From: RGIG8745 sp045576655
Lineage (GTDB): Bacteria > Bacteroidota > Bacteroidia > Bacteroidales > Bacteroidaceae
Direction of reading: 5' to 3'
NCBI GenBank assembly: GCA_045576655.1
Contig: JAZNGW010000016.1
Location: 1-33,560, forward strand
Length of the DNA: 33,560 nucleotides
The first letter of the stretch is position 1. Each line of letters starts with the position of its first letter. Position numbers and translations under genes: made by a program. The notes under the pieces were generated by a model, which was not told where the DNA came from, did no database searches, and saw only the letters and a program-made list of their open reading frames with translations. Positions 23,954 to 32,088 of the stretch are shown one piece after another.

Positions 23954-23991
23954 ATATCGTATAGTTTTAAGTTATCTTTTGTTTAACGTTG

Positions 23992-24027
23992 CAAAGTTAC
24001 GTCCTACTTGCGAATTCTATCTTCGCA
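23992..24027 (-). promoter_or_regulatory. Promoter and shared operator of the ATPase-effector unit
   Basis: On the minus strand the -7 box TAACTTTG is at 23999-23992. Nine bases upstream is the palindrome TGCGAA-TTCTATC-TTCGCA (24009-24027, plus strand). It overlaps the WYL stop codon (24017-24019), so the operator is embedded in the end of the regulator gene. Confidence 0.88.
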
Positions 24028-25084
24028 GTTCTGAATAAACTTTTTTCATATCTGAAATTCTGTCGAATACCTTGTCCTGAATGTCTTCGGGGGAGAGAAC
24101 TAACAGAGCATTTCCAAAGGAACAGAGTTCGCGGATTAGTTCATAGTTGCATTTGCAATCGATTGAAAAGAATGCTCCACCATGCAACATTGGATATTGT
24201 TGACGTAACTGCACATCCTTATCTCCTGTGTAATGTTTTTGCGAACCGTGAATTGGCTTAGTAAGAACATAATCTTTACTGAAATCATTTACCCAAAACA
24301 TGATATGCTGCACAGGTTCGTCTGTATAGTTTGTAACTCCGATAATATCTTCAAAATAATCTTCCAAATCTCCATCAAAAGGCATATAACTATTTGACGG
24401 AAGTGCGGTGAAATCATCTATTCTGTCTAATGCAAAAGACAAGAGCTTGCCATCAGACTCAGAAGCTGCTAAGAGGAACCAACGGTGATTATACTCTTTC
24501 AGCATATATGGATGAAGACTAACTTTGCGGAGTTCTGACTTATCGACAAATCTGTGATAAGTTAACTCTATAACTTGTCTTTGAGAAATAGCAGTAAATA
24601 AGCGACCTATCAAGGAGGTGTCCTCCAACATGTTCTTAGTAAAAGATATTATGTTCTTGTCGGACGAAACAGACAAACCGCATCGCAAACTTTCCAATGC
24701 TTCAAGATTAGGGAGTCCGTCAAATTGTCCAAGAAGAGACAATGCTTCGGACAACAAATATTCTTCATCGCTTGACAGTTCTTTTTTGAATATGGAGAAT
24801 GAAGGCTTCGCATAGCGCAAACAGCGTTTTGAATAGTTCTTTTGCTTTTCAACACTATATGCTGGTACAGAATAACGCTCGATCTCAACCATAAAAGGAC
24901 TATCGTATTCCAGATACTGAATATCAAGTTCTATGCATCTACGAGAAACAGGTTCCGAATCGTATTCAACCAAACGTCTATTTACTTCATCTGTAATATC
25001 ATTAATGCTGTAATCATGATATCGGTTACTCAATAATTCATCCAGAATTTGGTAACGAGTCATCGCATTCTTATTCTTCGGCAT
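24017..25084 (-). CDS. WYL domain transcriptional regulator
   Basis: A 355-residue DNA-binding regulator. The N-terminus is a winged helix (MTRYQILDELLSN...SINDITDEVNRRL, about 8-70); the WYL ligand-sensing domain follows with IELTYHRF, the family pattern HPYMLKEYNHRWFLLA (191-206) and LDRI (219-222). A C-terminal domain from ~240 resembles the WCX extension. WYL proteins such as BrxR/CapW repress defence loci from inverted repeats near promoters. I start at ATG 25084 (MPKNKNAMTRYQI); a longer frame would extend into its own -7 box. The gene sits immediately upstream of the ATPase, and both promoters and the helicase promoter carry the same palindrome, so it is the probable controller of all three and of itself. 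Confidence 0.88.
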   Translation of the reverse strand: MPKNKNAMTRYQILDELLSNRYHDYSINDITDEVNRRLVEYDSEPVSRRCIELDIQYLEYDSPFMVEIERYSVPAYSVEKQKNYSKRCLRYAKPSFSIFKKELSSDEEYLLSEALSLLGQFDGLPNLEALESLRCGLSVSSDKNIISFTKNMLEDTSLIGRLFTAISQRQVIELTYHRFVDKSELRKVSLHPYMLKEYNHRWFLLAASESDGKLLSFALDRIDDFTALPSNSYMPFDGDLEDYFEDIIGVTNYTDEPVQHIMFWVNDFSKDYVLTKPIHGSQKHYTGDKDVQLRQQYPMLHGGAFFSIDCKCNYELIRELCSFGNALLVLSPEDIQDKVFDRISDMKKVYSELRR

Positions 25085-25107
25085 GTCGAGTTTTGTTTTT
25101 CTGGTTG

Positions 25108-25143
25108 CAAAGGTATTTTGCACTTGCGAACTCTATTTTCGCA
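25108..25143 (-). promoter_or_regulatory. Promoter and shared operator of the WYL regulator
   Basis: On the minus strand the -7 box TACCTTTG is at 25115-25108. Nine bases upstream is the palindrome TGCGAA-CTCTATT-TTCGCA (25125-25143, plus strand), identical in both half-sites to the ATPase copy. Confidence 0.88.
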
Positions 25144-25396
25144 GTTCTGCATTCAAATGTAATAATTTTTCAGAGAATACGGGTAAGCTGCCACATATTA
25201 TATAATAATGTAGATTTCTTTTGTTGGCGGATGTTGTTCTTGGTAATTCATGAAATCAAGAGTGATGTTATGGTATTTTCAGACTGATACGTGGATTCGT
25301 ATAATATAGGGATTCTTTTGTTATTATGTTGAAAATCAGGATTATCCGCATAAGAACTCCTTATAACCTCGGTGCAAACTTTTAAGTGCTGCGGAG
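25144..25396. other. Intergenic, AT-rich, nothing recognised
   Basis: No frame here has a convincing start or family match. It separates the operator of the WYL gene from the palindromic element that follows. Confidence 0.5.
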
Positions 25397-25492
25397 AAAA
25401 CTATAAATAAAACTAATATTTGTACAAATAATAGTTTTATTTATATAAATATTAGTTTTATTCTTACAAATATTAGTTTTATTTATAGTTTT
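25397..25492. repeat. 96-base palindromic element, copy 1 (perfect arms)
   Basis: The left arm 25397-25424 and right arm 25465-25492 are perfect 28-base inverted repeats, beginning AAAACTATAAATAAAACT. The 40-base centre repeats the theme TTAGTTTTAT and contains the palindrome ATTTATATAAAT. A second copy of the same length and orientation lies at 33329-33424. Confidence 0.85.
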
Positions 25493-25672
25493 TAGCGAGG
25501 GGTTGGGAAGTATTGAGCGGGGTGGTCTTAATTTGTGATGTAGGAGTTATGGATTTTGTTGTGTGCTGTTGATAATTGGAGATTCTATTATGAGTATTTT
25601 TATTGCTGTTGCTGAATAATTACATCTATTCATGGTTTTTTGATTATTGGTATTTTTCTCTAAGGGATTTTG

Positions 25673-25680
25673 TATCTTTG
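25673..25680 (+). promoter_or_regulatory. -7 element of the AlkD-like gene
   Basis: TATCTTTG, 28 bases before the start codon at 25709; it matches the -7 consensus exactly. Only a weak TTG lies in the -33 region. Confidence 0.65.
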
Positions 25681-25708
25681 CGTGTGGTGAATTTTATAAT
25701 TTGGAGTT

Positions 25709-26494
25709 ATGATAAGGGATATTCTGGTGCCGCTGGTGTCTGAGCGGTTTCTTCGGGAGGAGCGTTACAGACAGGGGCATATACGCATAATCAATGCGCT
25801 GCCTGGCAGGTGTATCTTGGGACTGCATGTGCCTGAGATGAAGGCGGTGGCGAAACGGATTGCTGGGGGCGAGGAGGCGAGGGAGGTGATTGGCGGATTC
25901 GAGCGTGAGCATGATGGGGACCGGTTTTCGTTGTGCTATGAGGAGACGGTGGTGTGGGGACTGACGATTAATGCGATGAGGTGTGATGCGGAGGAGCGCC
26001 TGGAGATGGTGCGCCGGTTTGTTCCTGCTATCGACAACTGGGGCGTGTGCGACACGTTTTGCTGCAATACGAAGTGGGCGAAGCGTGTTGACAGTGGCGA
26101 ACTGTGGGAGTTTCTTCAGCCTTATTTCGATTCGGACAGGGAGTTTGAGGTGCGCTTCGCTGTGGTCATGTCGATGTGTCATCTGCTCGAGGAGGAGTGG
26201 TTGGAACGTGTATTCTTGCGGTTGGAGGGGCTTGACTTTGGGGGGATTCGCTCTGAATATGTGTCGCTGAAGGAGGCGCGGAGGATGGGGCATGAGGGCA
26301 GAGGTGTGGCTTTGGGCGATTCGCCTTATTATGTGCGTATGGCTGTGGCGTGGTTTTTCGCTACTGCTTTGGCTAAGTTCCCTGAGCAGACGAGGGAGTT
26401 TGTGCGGTCGTGTGCTTTGCCCGACGATGTGAAACGTCTGTATGTGAGGAAGGCGCGTGAATCGTTCCGCACGCGCAATGTGGCTGCGCTGTGA
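25709..26494 (+). CDS. DNA alkylation repair protein (AlkD-like HEAT-repeat glycosylase)
   Basis: A 261-residue all-helical protein of the AlkD superfamily, which removes alkylated purines from DNA without flipping the base. The active-site pair is visible: W111 and D115 in IDNWGVCDTF, with the same W-x3-D spacing as Bacillus AlkD (W109/D113). W215 in YYVRMAVAWFF is a candidate for its third aromatic residue. The N-terminal LPGRCILGLHVPEMKAVAKRI and EETVVWGLTINAM match the family. Length is slightly above that of AlkD (~237). The coding sequence is GTG/GAG-rich, in contrast with the AT-rich island to the left. It appears to be transcribed alone from its own -7 box. Confidence 0.9.
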   Translation: MIRDILVPLVSERFLREERYRQGHIRIINALPGRCILGLHVPEMKAVAKRIAGGEEAREVIGGFEREHDGDRFSLCYEETVVWGLTINAMRCDAEERLEMVRRFVPAIDNWGVCDTFCCNTKWAKRVDSGELWEFLQPYFDSDREFEVRFAVVMSMCHLLEEEWLERVFLRLEGLDFGGIRSEYVSLKEARRMGHEGRGVALGDSPYYVRMAVAWFFATALAKFPEQTREFVRSCALPDDVKRLYVRKARESFRTRNVAAL

Positions 26495-26518
26495 AACAGT
26501 GATTACACTATATTTTTG

Positions 26519-26526
26519 TATCTTTG
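26519..26526 (+). promoter_or_regulatory. -7 element of the SDR gene
   Basis: TATCTTTG, 20 bases before the start codon at 26547, directly after the AlkD-like stop; no clear -33 TTTG. Confidence 0.6.
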
Positions 26527-26546
26527 TCGGATAATGTATTAACAGT

Positions 26547-27293
26547 ATGAAAAAGAATATCATTATAGTAGGTGCGACTTCGGGTATAGGTCGCGAGGTG
26601 GCAAGGATTCTTGTTGGCGAGGGATGGAAGGTTGGTGCTGTAGGTCGCCGCGAGGAGTTGCTGGAGTCGCTGAAGGGCGAGTTTGAGGATGGTTGTGTGC
26701 TGACGTCTGTGGCTGATGTTACGCAGGAGTCTGCGGTTGAGGCTGTGAGCGGACTGGCCGAAAGGATGGGAGGGATGGATGTGTTCTTCCTGAGTTCGGG
26801 CATCGGTTCGCAGAACGCGAATCTTGATGTGGAGACTGAAATGCGTACTGTTATGACCAACTGCGAGGGTTTCACTCGCATGACTACTTTTGCTTTCAAT
26901 TATTTCAAGGAGCGCCAGAGGGGCGGTTGGGATGGTCGTGGCCATGTGGCTGTGATCAGTTCGATTGCCGGCACTAAGGGGCTTGGCATTGCTCCGTCGT
27001 ACTCTGCCACTAAGAGGTTTCAGAACACATATGTTGAGGCGCTGTCGCAATTGGCTTGGATGGAGGGTCTTAGGATTGACTTCACTGACATCCGTCCTGG
27101 TTTTGTCGATACGGAGCTTCTGCGCAATGCTCGCTATCCAATGCTGATGGCGGTGGGGCCGGTGGCGCGCTCCATCGTGACGGCTATTAAAAAGCGCAAG
27201 CACACGGCGACCATTGATTGGCGCTACCGCGTGCTTGTGGGTTTCTGGCGTCTTATCCCGCGATGGTTGTGGATAAGACTAAGAGTGAGGTGA
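26547..27293 (+). CDS. SDR family NAD(P)-dependent oxidoreductase
   Basis: A 248-residue classical short-chain dehydrogenase. The cofactor loop GATSGIG is at 9-15; residues following strand 2 (AVGRREE) suggest NADP(H) preference because of the arginines. The catalytic residues are N105, S139 (VAVISSIAG), Y152 and K156 (SYSATK). PGFVDTELL follows, as usual. The C-terminus is basic and aromatic (RVLVGFWRLIPRWLWIRLRVR), which could associate with the membrane. The substrate is not predictable. It ends at a long hairpin that separates it from the convergent RNase R gene. Confidence 0.9.
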   Translation: MKKNIIIVGATSGIGREVARILVGEGWKVGAVGRREELLESLKGEFEDGCVLTSVADVTQESAVEAVSGLAERMGGMDVFFLSSGIGSQNANLDVETEMRTVMTNCEGFTRMTTFAFNYFKERQRGGWDGRGHVAVISSIAGTKGLGIAPSYSATKRFQNTYVEALSQLAWMEGLRIDFTDIRPGFVDTELLRNARYPMLMAVGPVARSIVTAIKKRKHTATIDWRYRVLVGFWRLIPRWLWIRLRVR

Positions 27294-27299
27294 TTTTTG

Positions 27300-27390
27300 A
27301 ATTATGAATTAGGAGTTATGAATTAGGAGTTTAATTATTGACGCTCGGCATTACTCATAATTCCTAATTCCTAACTCCTAATTCATAATT
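27300..27390. terminator. Long hairpin between convergent SDR and RNase R genes
   Basis: Arms 27300-27331 and 27359-27390 are inverted repeats of 32 bases with two mismatches, built from AATTATGAATTAGGAGTT units. The loop is 27 bases. The right arm overlaps the RNase R stop codon. It lacks a classic T run, so its role as a bidirectional terminator is inferred from position. Confidence 0.65.
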
Positions 27391-29746
27391 ATTTTCTCTT
27401 CTTCTTGCTGCTTTTCTTTCCTTTTGCTGCTTTGGCTTTCTTGCTGAAGACGTCGAAGAAGTTCTTTGCCGATGAATTGTTTTCAAATCCGTCAGCGCTG
27501 AGTTTGCGCACGAACTCGAAGTCGAGCTGTTTCTGTATGAGGTTGGCTTTTGCCACCTTGATGCGGATGGCATCGCCGAGCGAGAAGCGGTGGTGTGTCT
27601 TGCGTCCAACGAGACAGTAGTTGCGGTCGTCGAAATCGAATGCTTCGTCGCCGAGGAAACGCACGGCAATGAGTCCTTCGCAGTGGTTTTCGTCGATTTC
27701 GGCATAGATGCCGTGTTCGGTCACTCCGCTGATTTTGGCGTCAAACTCTTCGCCGATCTTGTCGGCCATGAACTCCACTTGCTTGTACTTGATGCTGGCG
27801 CGTTCGGCGTTGGATGCCAGTTGCTCCATGTCGCTGCTGTGCTCGCACAGAGCTTCGTACTTGCTTTGGCTTGCGCTCTTTGCTCCCTCGGCGTAGCGGG
27901 TGAGCAGGCGGTGAACCATGAGGTCGGGATAGCGGCGGATAGGCGATGTGAAGTGTGTGTAGTATTCGAACGCCAGTCCGTAGTGACCGATGTTGACGGT
28001 GCTGTACTTCGCTTTCATCATGGCGCGGAGCGACACGTTCTCTACGAGTTCCTGGATGCGCTGTCCCTTGACATCTGAAAGCAGTCGGTTGATGCTCTTT
28101 GCTACGGCGGTCTTGGTGCCCTGTGTCTGCAGGAAGAGGCCGAAGCGTGCTACAAACGAGCTGAGGTTCTCAAGTTTGTTAGGATCGGGCAGGTCGTGTA
28201 TGCGGTAAGGCAGGGTCTTAGGCTTTTCGGCGCCTTTCTTCACTTTGCCCACGCTTTCCGCCACGGTGCGGTTGGCGAGGAGCATGAACTCCTCGACAAG
28301 TTTGTTGGCATCCTTTGCCTGTTTGAAATAGACGCTGAGCGGTTTGCCTGTGTCGTCAATCTCAAATCTTACTTCCTCGCGGTCGAAGTTGATTGCTCCG
28401 CTTTTGAAGCGTGCTTCGCGAAGTCGCTTTGCGAGTCTGTTGAGCATGATGAGCAGTTTTGTATCTTCCTTGCTCACTGGTTCCACCTCCTTGCCTTCCA
28501 TCTCTGCGGCAGGGACTGGAGCGGTAGGCCGTGCCTTGCCGTCGAATATGAGTTGGCACTCGGTTGCTTCGCCCATCTCTTCAAGCAAGTGCTGCACCTC
28601 TTCGTATGTGAATCGGCGGTCGCTCTTGATGACGGTGTGTGCTATGCGGAACTTGCGCACTTCGGCATCCTCGTTGAGCTCGAAGATTACGGAGTATGCG
28701 AGTTTCTCTTCGTTAGGACGGAGAGAGCAGATGAAGTTGCAGAGGCGTTCAGGGAGCATCGGTATGGTGCGGTCTACGAGATAGATTGATGTGGCGCGTT
28801 TCTGTGCCTCCTTGTCTATGACGCTGCCTTCGAGCACGTAGTGCGACACGTCGGCGATGTGTACACCCACTTCCCACAGTCCCTCGCTGATGGGGCGAAT
28901 GGAAATAGCATCGTCGAAGTCCTTGGCGTCGCGCGGGTCGATGGTGAATGTCTTTACCTCGCGGAAATCTTCGCGCCGCTTAATCTCCTCGTCGGTAATG
29001 CCTGGTTCCAGCCGGTTGGCGTATTCCTCCACCTCCTCAGGGTATTTGTATGGCAGTCCGAACTCGGCAAGTATGGCATGCATCTCAGTATTGTTGTCGC
29101 CGCTCTTGCCCAGCACGTCGATTACCTCTCCCTGCGGGTTGCGCATATTGGCAGGCCAGTCAACGACTCGCGCCACGACCTTGTCGCCGTTTTTGCCGCC
29201 CTTGAGTTTGGCGGTAGGTATATATATGTCGTGAAGCATGGATATGCCCGAAACGATTAGGAAGGCAGTGTCGCCGTTAATTTGCAGTGTGCCCACATAT
29301 GGTTTCTCGCATCGCTCTATGACTTCAATTATTTCGCCACGCATCTTATGGCTGTCGCGACGCTTGGCGTGCAGACTTACTTTGACCTTGTCGCCAGGGA
29401 GCGCATGGTTGAGGTCTTCGTCGTATACGCTTATGCCCAGTCCGTCGTCGGTGTCGACGAAATTGCGACCTCCGGAAGTGCGGTGGTATATGCCTTCAAC
29501 TACCTGGGTATGTTTGTGGAAGATGATTTCTCCTTCTTCGTTGCGCATAATCTGTTCCAGGTCGAGCATCTCATTGAGGATGTCGACGCAGAGCATCTTG
29601 AGCGGATGTGAGGTGAACTTCAGTGCGCGGAATATCTGCTTGAGTGTAACAGGACTGGTGGAGTGGGACGACAGATATTCTTGTATCTGGCTTCTCATTT
29701 CGTCCTTGTTGAGCTTTGTACGCTTAGGGTCTTTCTTCTTTCCCAT
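27389..29746 (-). CDS. rnr: Ribonuclease R
   Basis: A 785-residue 3'-5' exoribonuclease that degrades structured RNA. Order: an N-terminal winged-helix region (LSSHSTSPVTLKQIFRALKF), cold-shock domains (GGRNFVDTDDGLGISVY; PYVGTLQINGDTAFLI), the RNB catalytic domain with TIDPRDAKDFDDAISI (the metal-binding aspartates) and HIADVSHYVLEGS, a second RNB signature HYTHFTSPIRRYPDLMVHR, and a C-terminal S1 domain (FDAKISGVTEHGIYAEIDENHCEGLI). It ends in a lysine-rich tail (KAAKGKKSSKKKRK), as in RNase R rather than RNase II. I start at ATG 29746 (MGKKKDPKRTKLN), the conserved start; a longer frame to 29869 only adds repeat-derived sequence. Confidence 0.96.
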   Translation of the reverse strand: MGKKKDPKRTKLNKDEMRSQIQEYLSSHSTSPVTLKQIFRALKFTSHPLKMLCVDILNEMLDLEQIMRNEEGEIIFHKHTQVVEGIYHRTSGGRNFVDTDDGLGISVYDEDLNHALPGDKVKVSLHAKRRDSHKMRGEIIEVIERCEKPYVGTLQINGDTAFLIVSGISMLHDIYIPTAKLKGGKNGDKVVARVVDWPANMRNPQGEVIDVLGKSGDNNTEMHAILAEFGLPYKYPEEVEEYANRLEPGITDEEIKRREDFREVKTFTIDPRDAKDFDDAISIRPISEGLWEVGVHIADVSHYVLEGSVIDKEAQKRATSIYLVDRTIPMLPERLCNFICSLRPNEEKLAYSVIFELNEDAEVRKFRIAHTVIKSDRRFTYEEVQHLLEEMGEATECQLIFDGKARPTAPVPAAEMEGKEVEPVSKEDTKLLIMLNRLAKRLREARFKSGAINFDREEVRFEIDDTGKPLSVYFKQAKDANKLVEEFMLLANRTVAESVGKVKKGAEKPKTLPYRIHDLPDPNKLENLSSFVARFGLFLQTQGTKTAVAKSINRLLSDVKGQRIQELVENVSLRAMMKAKYSTVNIGHYGLAFEYYTHFTSPIRRYPDLMVHRLLTRYAEGAKSASQSKYEALCEHSSDMEQLASNAERASIKYKQVEFMADKIGEEFDAKISGVTEHGIYAEIDENHCEGLIAVRFLGDEAFDFDDRNYCLVGRKTHHRFSLGDAIRIKVAKANLIQKQLDFEFVRKLSADGFENNSSAKNFFDVFSKKAKAAKGKKSSKKKRK

Positions 29747-29904
29747 ATGCTGATAGAATTTTAGGTTGGCAGGTGCGAGGTCCGCTCGCCCTTTGATATG
29801 AAATTGCGTCAGCCTTTTTGCAAACGCTGATATAAATATAAGTGTTTTTCTGCAGTTTTGTTGTTGCAAAAAGATTAAATTGCTGTAAATGGGCGAAAAA
29901 ATGG

Positions 29905-29912
29905 TAACTTTG
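29905..29912 (+). promoter_or_regulatory. -7 element of the epimerase gene
   Basis: TAACTTTG, 19 bases before the start codon at 29932, matches TAnnTTTG; a TTG at 29880-29882 is a possible -33 (22-base spacer). Confidence 0.6.
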
Positions 29913-29931
29913 CATCGTCAACTGAAAGATT

Positions 29932-31050
29932 ATGGCCGAAAAGAAAAAGATTCTCATAACGGGTGCGAGCGGGTTCATTGGCAGTTTTCTCTGCGATGAA
30001 GCCTTGCGCCGAGGTATGTCAGTATGGGCAGGAATGCGCAAGAGTTCCAGCCGTAAGTGGCTGCAGAACGAGTGGCTGCAGTTCTGCATCCTCGACATGA
30101 CCAAGCGCGACACCCTGAAGCAGCAGCTTGAAGAGTTCAAGGCGAAGCACGGGCGCTGGGACGTGGTCGTTCATGCGGCAGGGGCAACGAAATGTTTGCG
30201 CAAGGAGGATTTCGATTTGCATAACTTCCAGTGTACCAAGAACCTTGTCGACCTGCTCATCGAACTCGATATGGTGCCCGATACGTTCATCTACGTGAGC
30301 AGTCTGAGCATCCTCGGCCCTCTGCGCGAACAGATTGTCAAGCCGCACGGTGTGGCTTTGCTGCCTGGCACGGGGGCAAGCCAGAACTTTATCGACACTT
30401 ACACGGTGAAGAAGTCGGTCTACGAGCAGATGACCGAACTCGACGAACCTCGTCCTAACACTGCCTACGGCGAGAGCAAACTCAAGAGCGAGAAGTATCT
30501 GCACCGCCTTGCCGTAGAACTTGAGCAGGCAGGCAAGCCGAAGTTCCCTTACGTCATATTCCGTCCTACGGGAGTGTACGGTCCTCGCGAAATGGACTAC
30601 GCCCTTATGGCCAAGTCCATACGCCAGCATGTCGACTTTGCCGTAGGCTACAAGCCGCAGGAAATCACATTCGTATATGTGCAGGACCTTGTCGATGCCA
30701 TCTTTGCTGCAGTCGACAAGGGAGTGAGCGGACGCACCTACTTCGTCAGCGACGGATTTGTCTATACCAGCCGCTCGTTCAGCGATCTCATCCAGCGCCA
30801 GCTCGGAGTCAAGCATGTGCTCCACATCACAGCGCCGCTGTGGGTGCTCCGATGCGTTTCGGCGGTGGCGGAGACTTTCTCCCGAATGATAGGTAAGACA
30901 TCGACTCTCAACGGCGACAAGTACAAGATAATGAGGCAGCGCAACTGGCAGTGCGACATCACGCCGCTGCAGCGAGAACTCGGCTTCACCCCTCAGTGGA
31001 ACCTCGAACGCGGAGTGAAGGCCTGCGCAGAGTGGTATAAGAAGGTTTAA
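29932..31050 (+). CDS. NAD-dependent epimerase/dehydratase family protein
   Basis: A 372-residue extended SDR. The NAD(P)-binding loop GASGFIG is at 11-17, SS at 123-124 lies in FIYVSSLSILGP, and the catalytic pair is Y179/K183 (TAYGESK). FRPTGVYGPRE follows as usual. The stretch between the serine and tyrosine motifs (about 131-176) is longer than in typical homologues, with an inserted helix (SQNFIDTYTVKKSVYEQMTEL). Substrate possibilities include nucleotide sugars and sterol-like or lipid-linked 3-hydroxy compounds; the sequence does not decide. The neighbouring PAP2 gene follows 55 bases later on the same strand, so a shared envelope-lipid role is conceivable. Confidence 0.88.
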   Translation: MAEKKKILITGASGFIGSFLCDEALRRGMSVWAGMRKSSSRKWLQNEWLQFCILDMTKRDTLKQQLEEFKAKHGRWDVVVHAAGATKCLRKEDFDLHNFQCTKNLVDLLIELDMVPDTFIYVSSLSILGPLREQIVKPHGVALLPGTGASQNFIDTYTVKKSVYEQMTELDEPRPNTAYGESKLKSEKYLHRLAVELEQAGKPKFPYVIFRPTGVYGPREMDYALMAKSIRQHVDFAVGYKPQEITFVYVQDLVDAIFAAVDKGVSGRTYFVSDGFVYTSRSFSDLIQRQLGVKHVLHITAPLWVLRCVSAVAETFSRMIGKTSTLNGDKYKIMRQRNWQCDITPLQRELGFTPQWNLERGVKACAEWYKKV

Positions 31051-31054
31051 AGTA

Positions 31055-31074
31055 GGGGCGAGGTCTGCCTGCCC
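31055..31074. repeat. Degenerate GGGGCG...TGCCC hairpin repeat
   Basis: GGGGCGAGGTCTGCCTGCCC resembles the GC-rich hairpins at 3897 and 4856, but with a mismatched stem and no T run. It lies between the epimerase and PAP2 genes and probably does not terminate fully. Confidence 0.4.
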
Positions 31075-31105
31075 TTGAAAGTTTAATGTAGAAAGTTTAT
31101 GGATT

Positions 31106-32077
31106 ATGAACTTACTGACTAAAAAGTTTAATCTCTTGAGCGTGGAGATAATCACGCTTGTGTACATATTGTTTACAACGGTGCTGACCTTCATCCACTG
31201 GAACGGGCTTGCCAACCCTGTGGGCATGATGCTCACTCGAGTGGGCGTTGTCGCCTTCATCGCTGTGGCAAATTGGATTTACCGCCTGCGCCCTTGCCAA
31301 CCCCTCATCTGGTTGAGAGCGCTCCCATTGCTCGGACTCCTTGCCATCTGGTATCCTGAGACCTACGACTATTGCAGCCAATATCCGTATCTCGACCACA
31401 TCTTTGCCAATATGGACCACCAGCTCTTCGGCTGTCAGCCCGCCCTTGAGTTTGGCGAACTCCTCAGCAGCGCCTTCTGGAGCGAAGCGTTCAACCTTGG
31501 CTATTATGCTTACTACTACATGATGATAGGCACAATGGCCTACTATCTCTTCCTGCGTTATGACAAGTTCGACAAGGCAAGTTTCATCTTCCTCGGTTCG
31601 TTCTTCATCTTTTATATTATATATGAGTTCCTCCCATGCGCCGGACCTCAATACTACTTCAAGGCCGTTGGCACCGGAGCCGCTGATACAGGCGTGTTCC
31701 CTGCCGTAGGCTACTATTTCCAGACCCACACCGACATGATTGTGCCAGAGATAAAGGGCATCTTCAGCCAGTTGGTCATCGGAGCGCAGGAAGTTGGCGA
31801 ACGCCCTACGGCAGCCTTCCCGAGCAGCCACGTCGGCATGAGCACCATTACCATGATGCTCGCTTGGCGCATACCAAAGATGAAAGGCCGCTGGCTCTTC
31901 TGGGTAATGATGCCGCTCTACTTATTGCTCTGCTGCGCCACAGTCTACATCAAGGCCCATTACCTCGTCGACTCCATTGCAGGATTCTTCACCGCCATCG
32001 CATTGTTCTTCTTCACGTCATGGCTCTACGGTAAGACAGTAGGATCTGCTCGTTGCTACAGAGCAGAAAGTAATTAG
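31106..32077 (+). CDS. PAP2/Aur1-like membrane phosphatase or phosphotransferase
   Basis: A 323-residue integral membrane protein with several hydrophobic segments. The phosphatidic-acid-phosphatase type 2 motifs are visible: AAFPSSHVG at 237-244 (H242) and KAHYLVDSIAG with H285 and D289. An upstream Arg (R233 in GERPTAAFPSSH) fits motif C1/C2 spacing only loosely. The long N-terminal half and the FNLGYYAYYYMMIGTMAYY segment resemble the Aur1/inositol-phosphoceramide-synthase-like subgroup more than simple PgpB, which is relevant because Bacteroidales make sphingolipids. Both phosphatase and phosphotransferase activity remain possible. It lies downstream of an epimerase/dehydratase gene and precedes the DUF3791 operon, which has its own promoter. 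Confidence 0.82.
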   Translation: MNLLTKKFNLLSVEIITLVYILFTTVLTFIHWNGLANPVGMMLTRVGVVAFIAVANWIYRLRPCQPLIWLRALPLLGLLAIWYPETYDYCSQYPYLDHIFANMDHQLFGCQPALEFGELLSSAFWSEAFNLGYYAYYYMMIGTMAYYLFLRYDKFDKASFIFLGSFFIFYIIYEFLPCAGPQYYFKAVGTGAADTGVFPAVGYYFQTHTDMIVPEIKGIFSQLVIGAQEVGERPTAAFPSSHVGMSTITMMLAWRIPKMKGRWLFWVMMPLYLLLCCATVYIKAHYLVDSIAGFFTAIALFFFTSWLYGKTVGSARCYRAESN

Positions 32078-32088
32078 TGATTTTACTA

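Noticed and set aside
25397..25492. CRISPR-like or transposon-end interpretation of the AT-rich palindrome
   Set aside because: Only one hairpin unit per site, with no regular spacers; no transposase gene nearby. Kept as a palindromic repeat only.
25694..26899. 401-codon minus-strand frame opposite the AlkD-like and SDR genes
   Set aside because: Antisense shadow rich in Pro/His/Ser/Arg, without a family pattern, spanning two genuine plus-strand genes.
28196..28789. 197-codon plus-strand frame inside RNase R
   Set aside because: Antisense to the catalytic domain of rnr.
30019..31260. 413-codon minus-strand frame opposite the epimerase and PAP2 genes
   Set aside because: It lies antisense to two well-supported genes and has no family features; open because of codon composition on the other strand.
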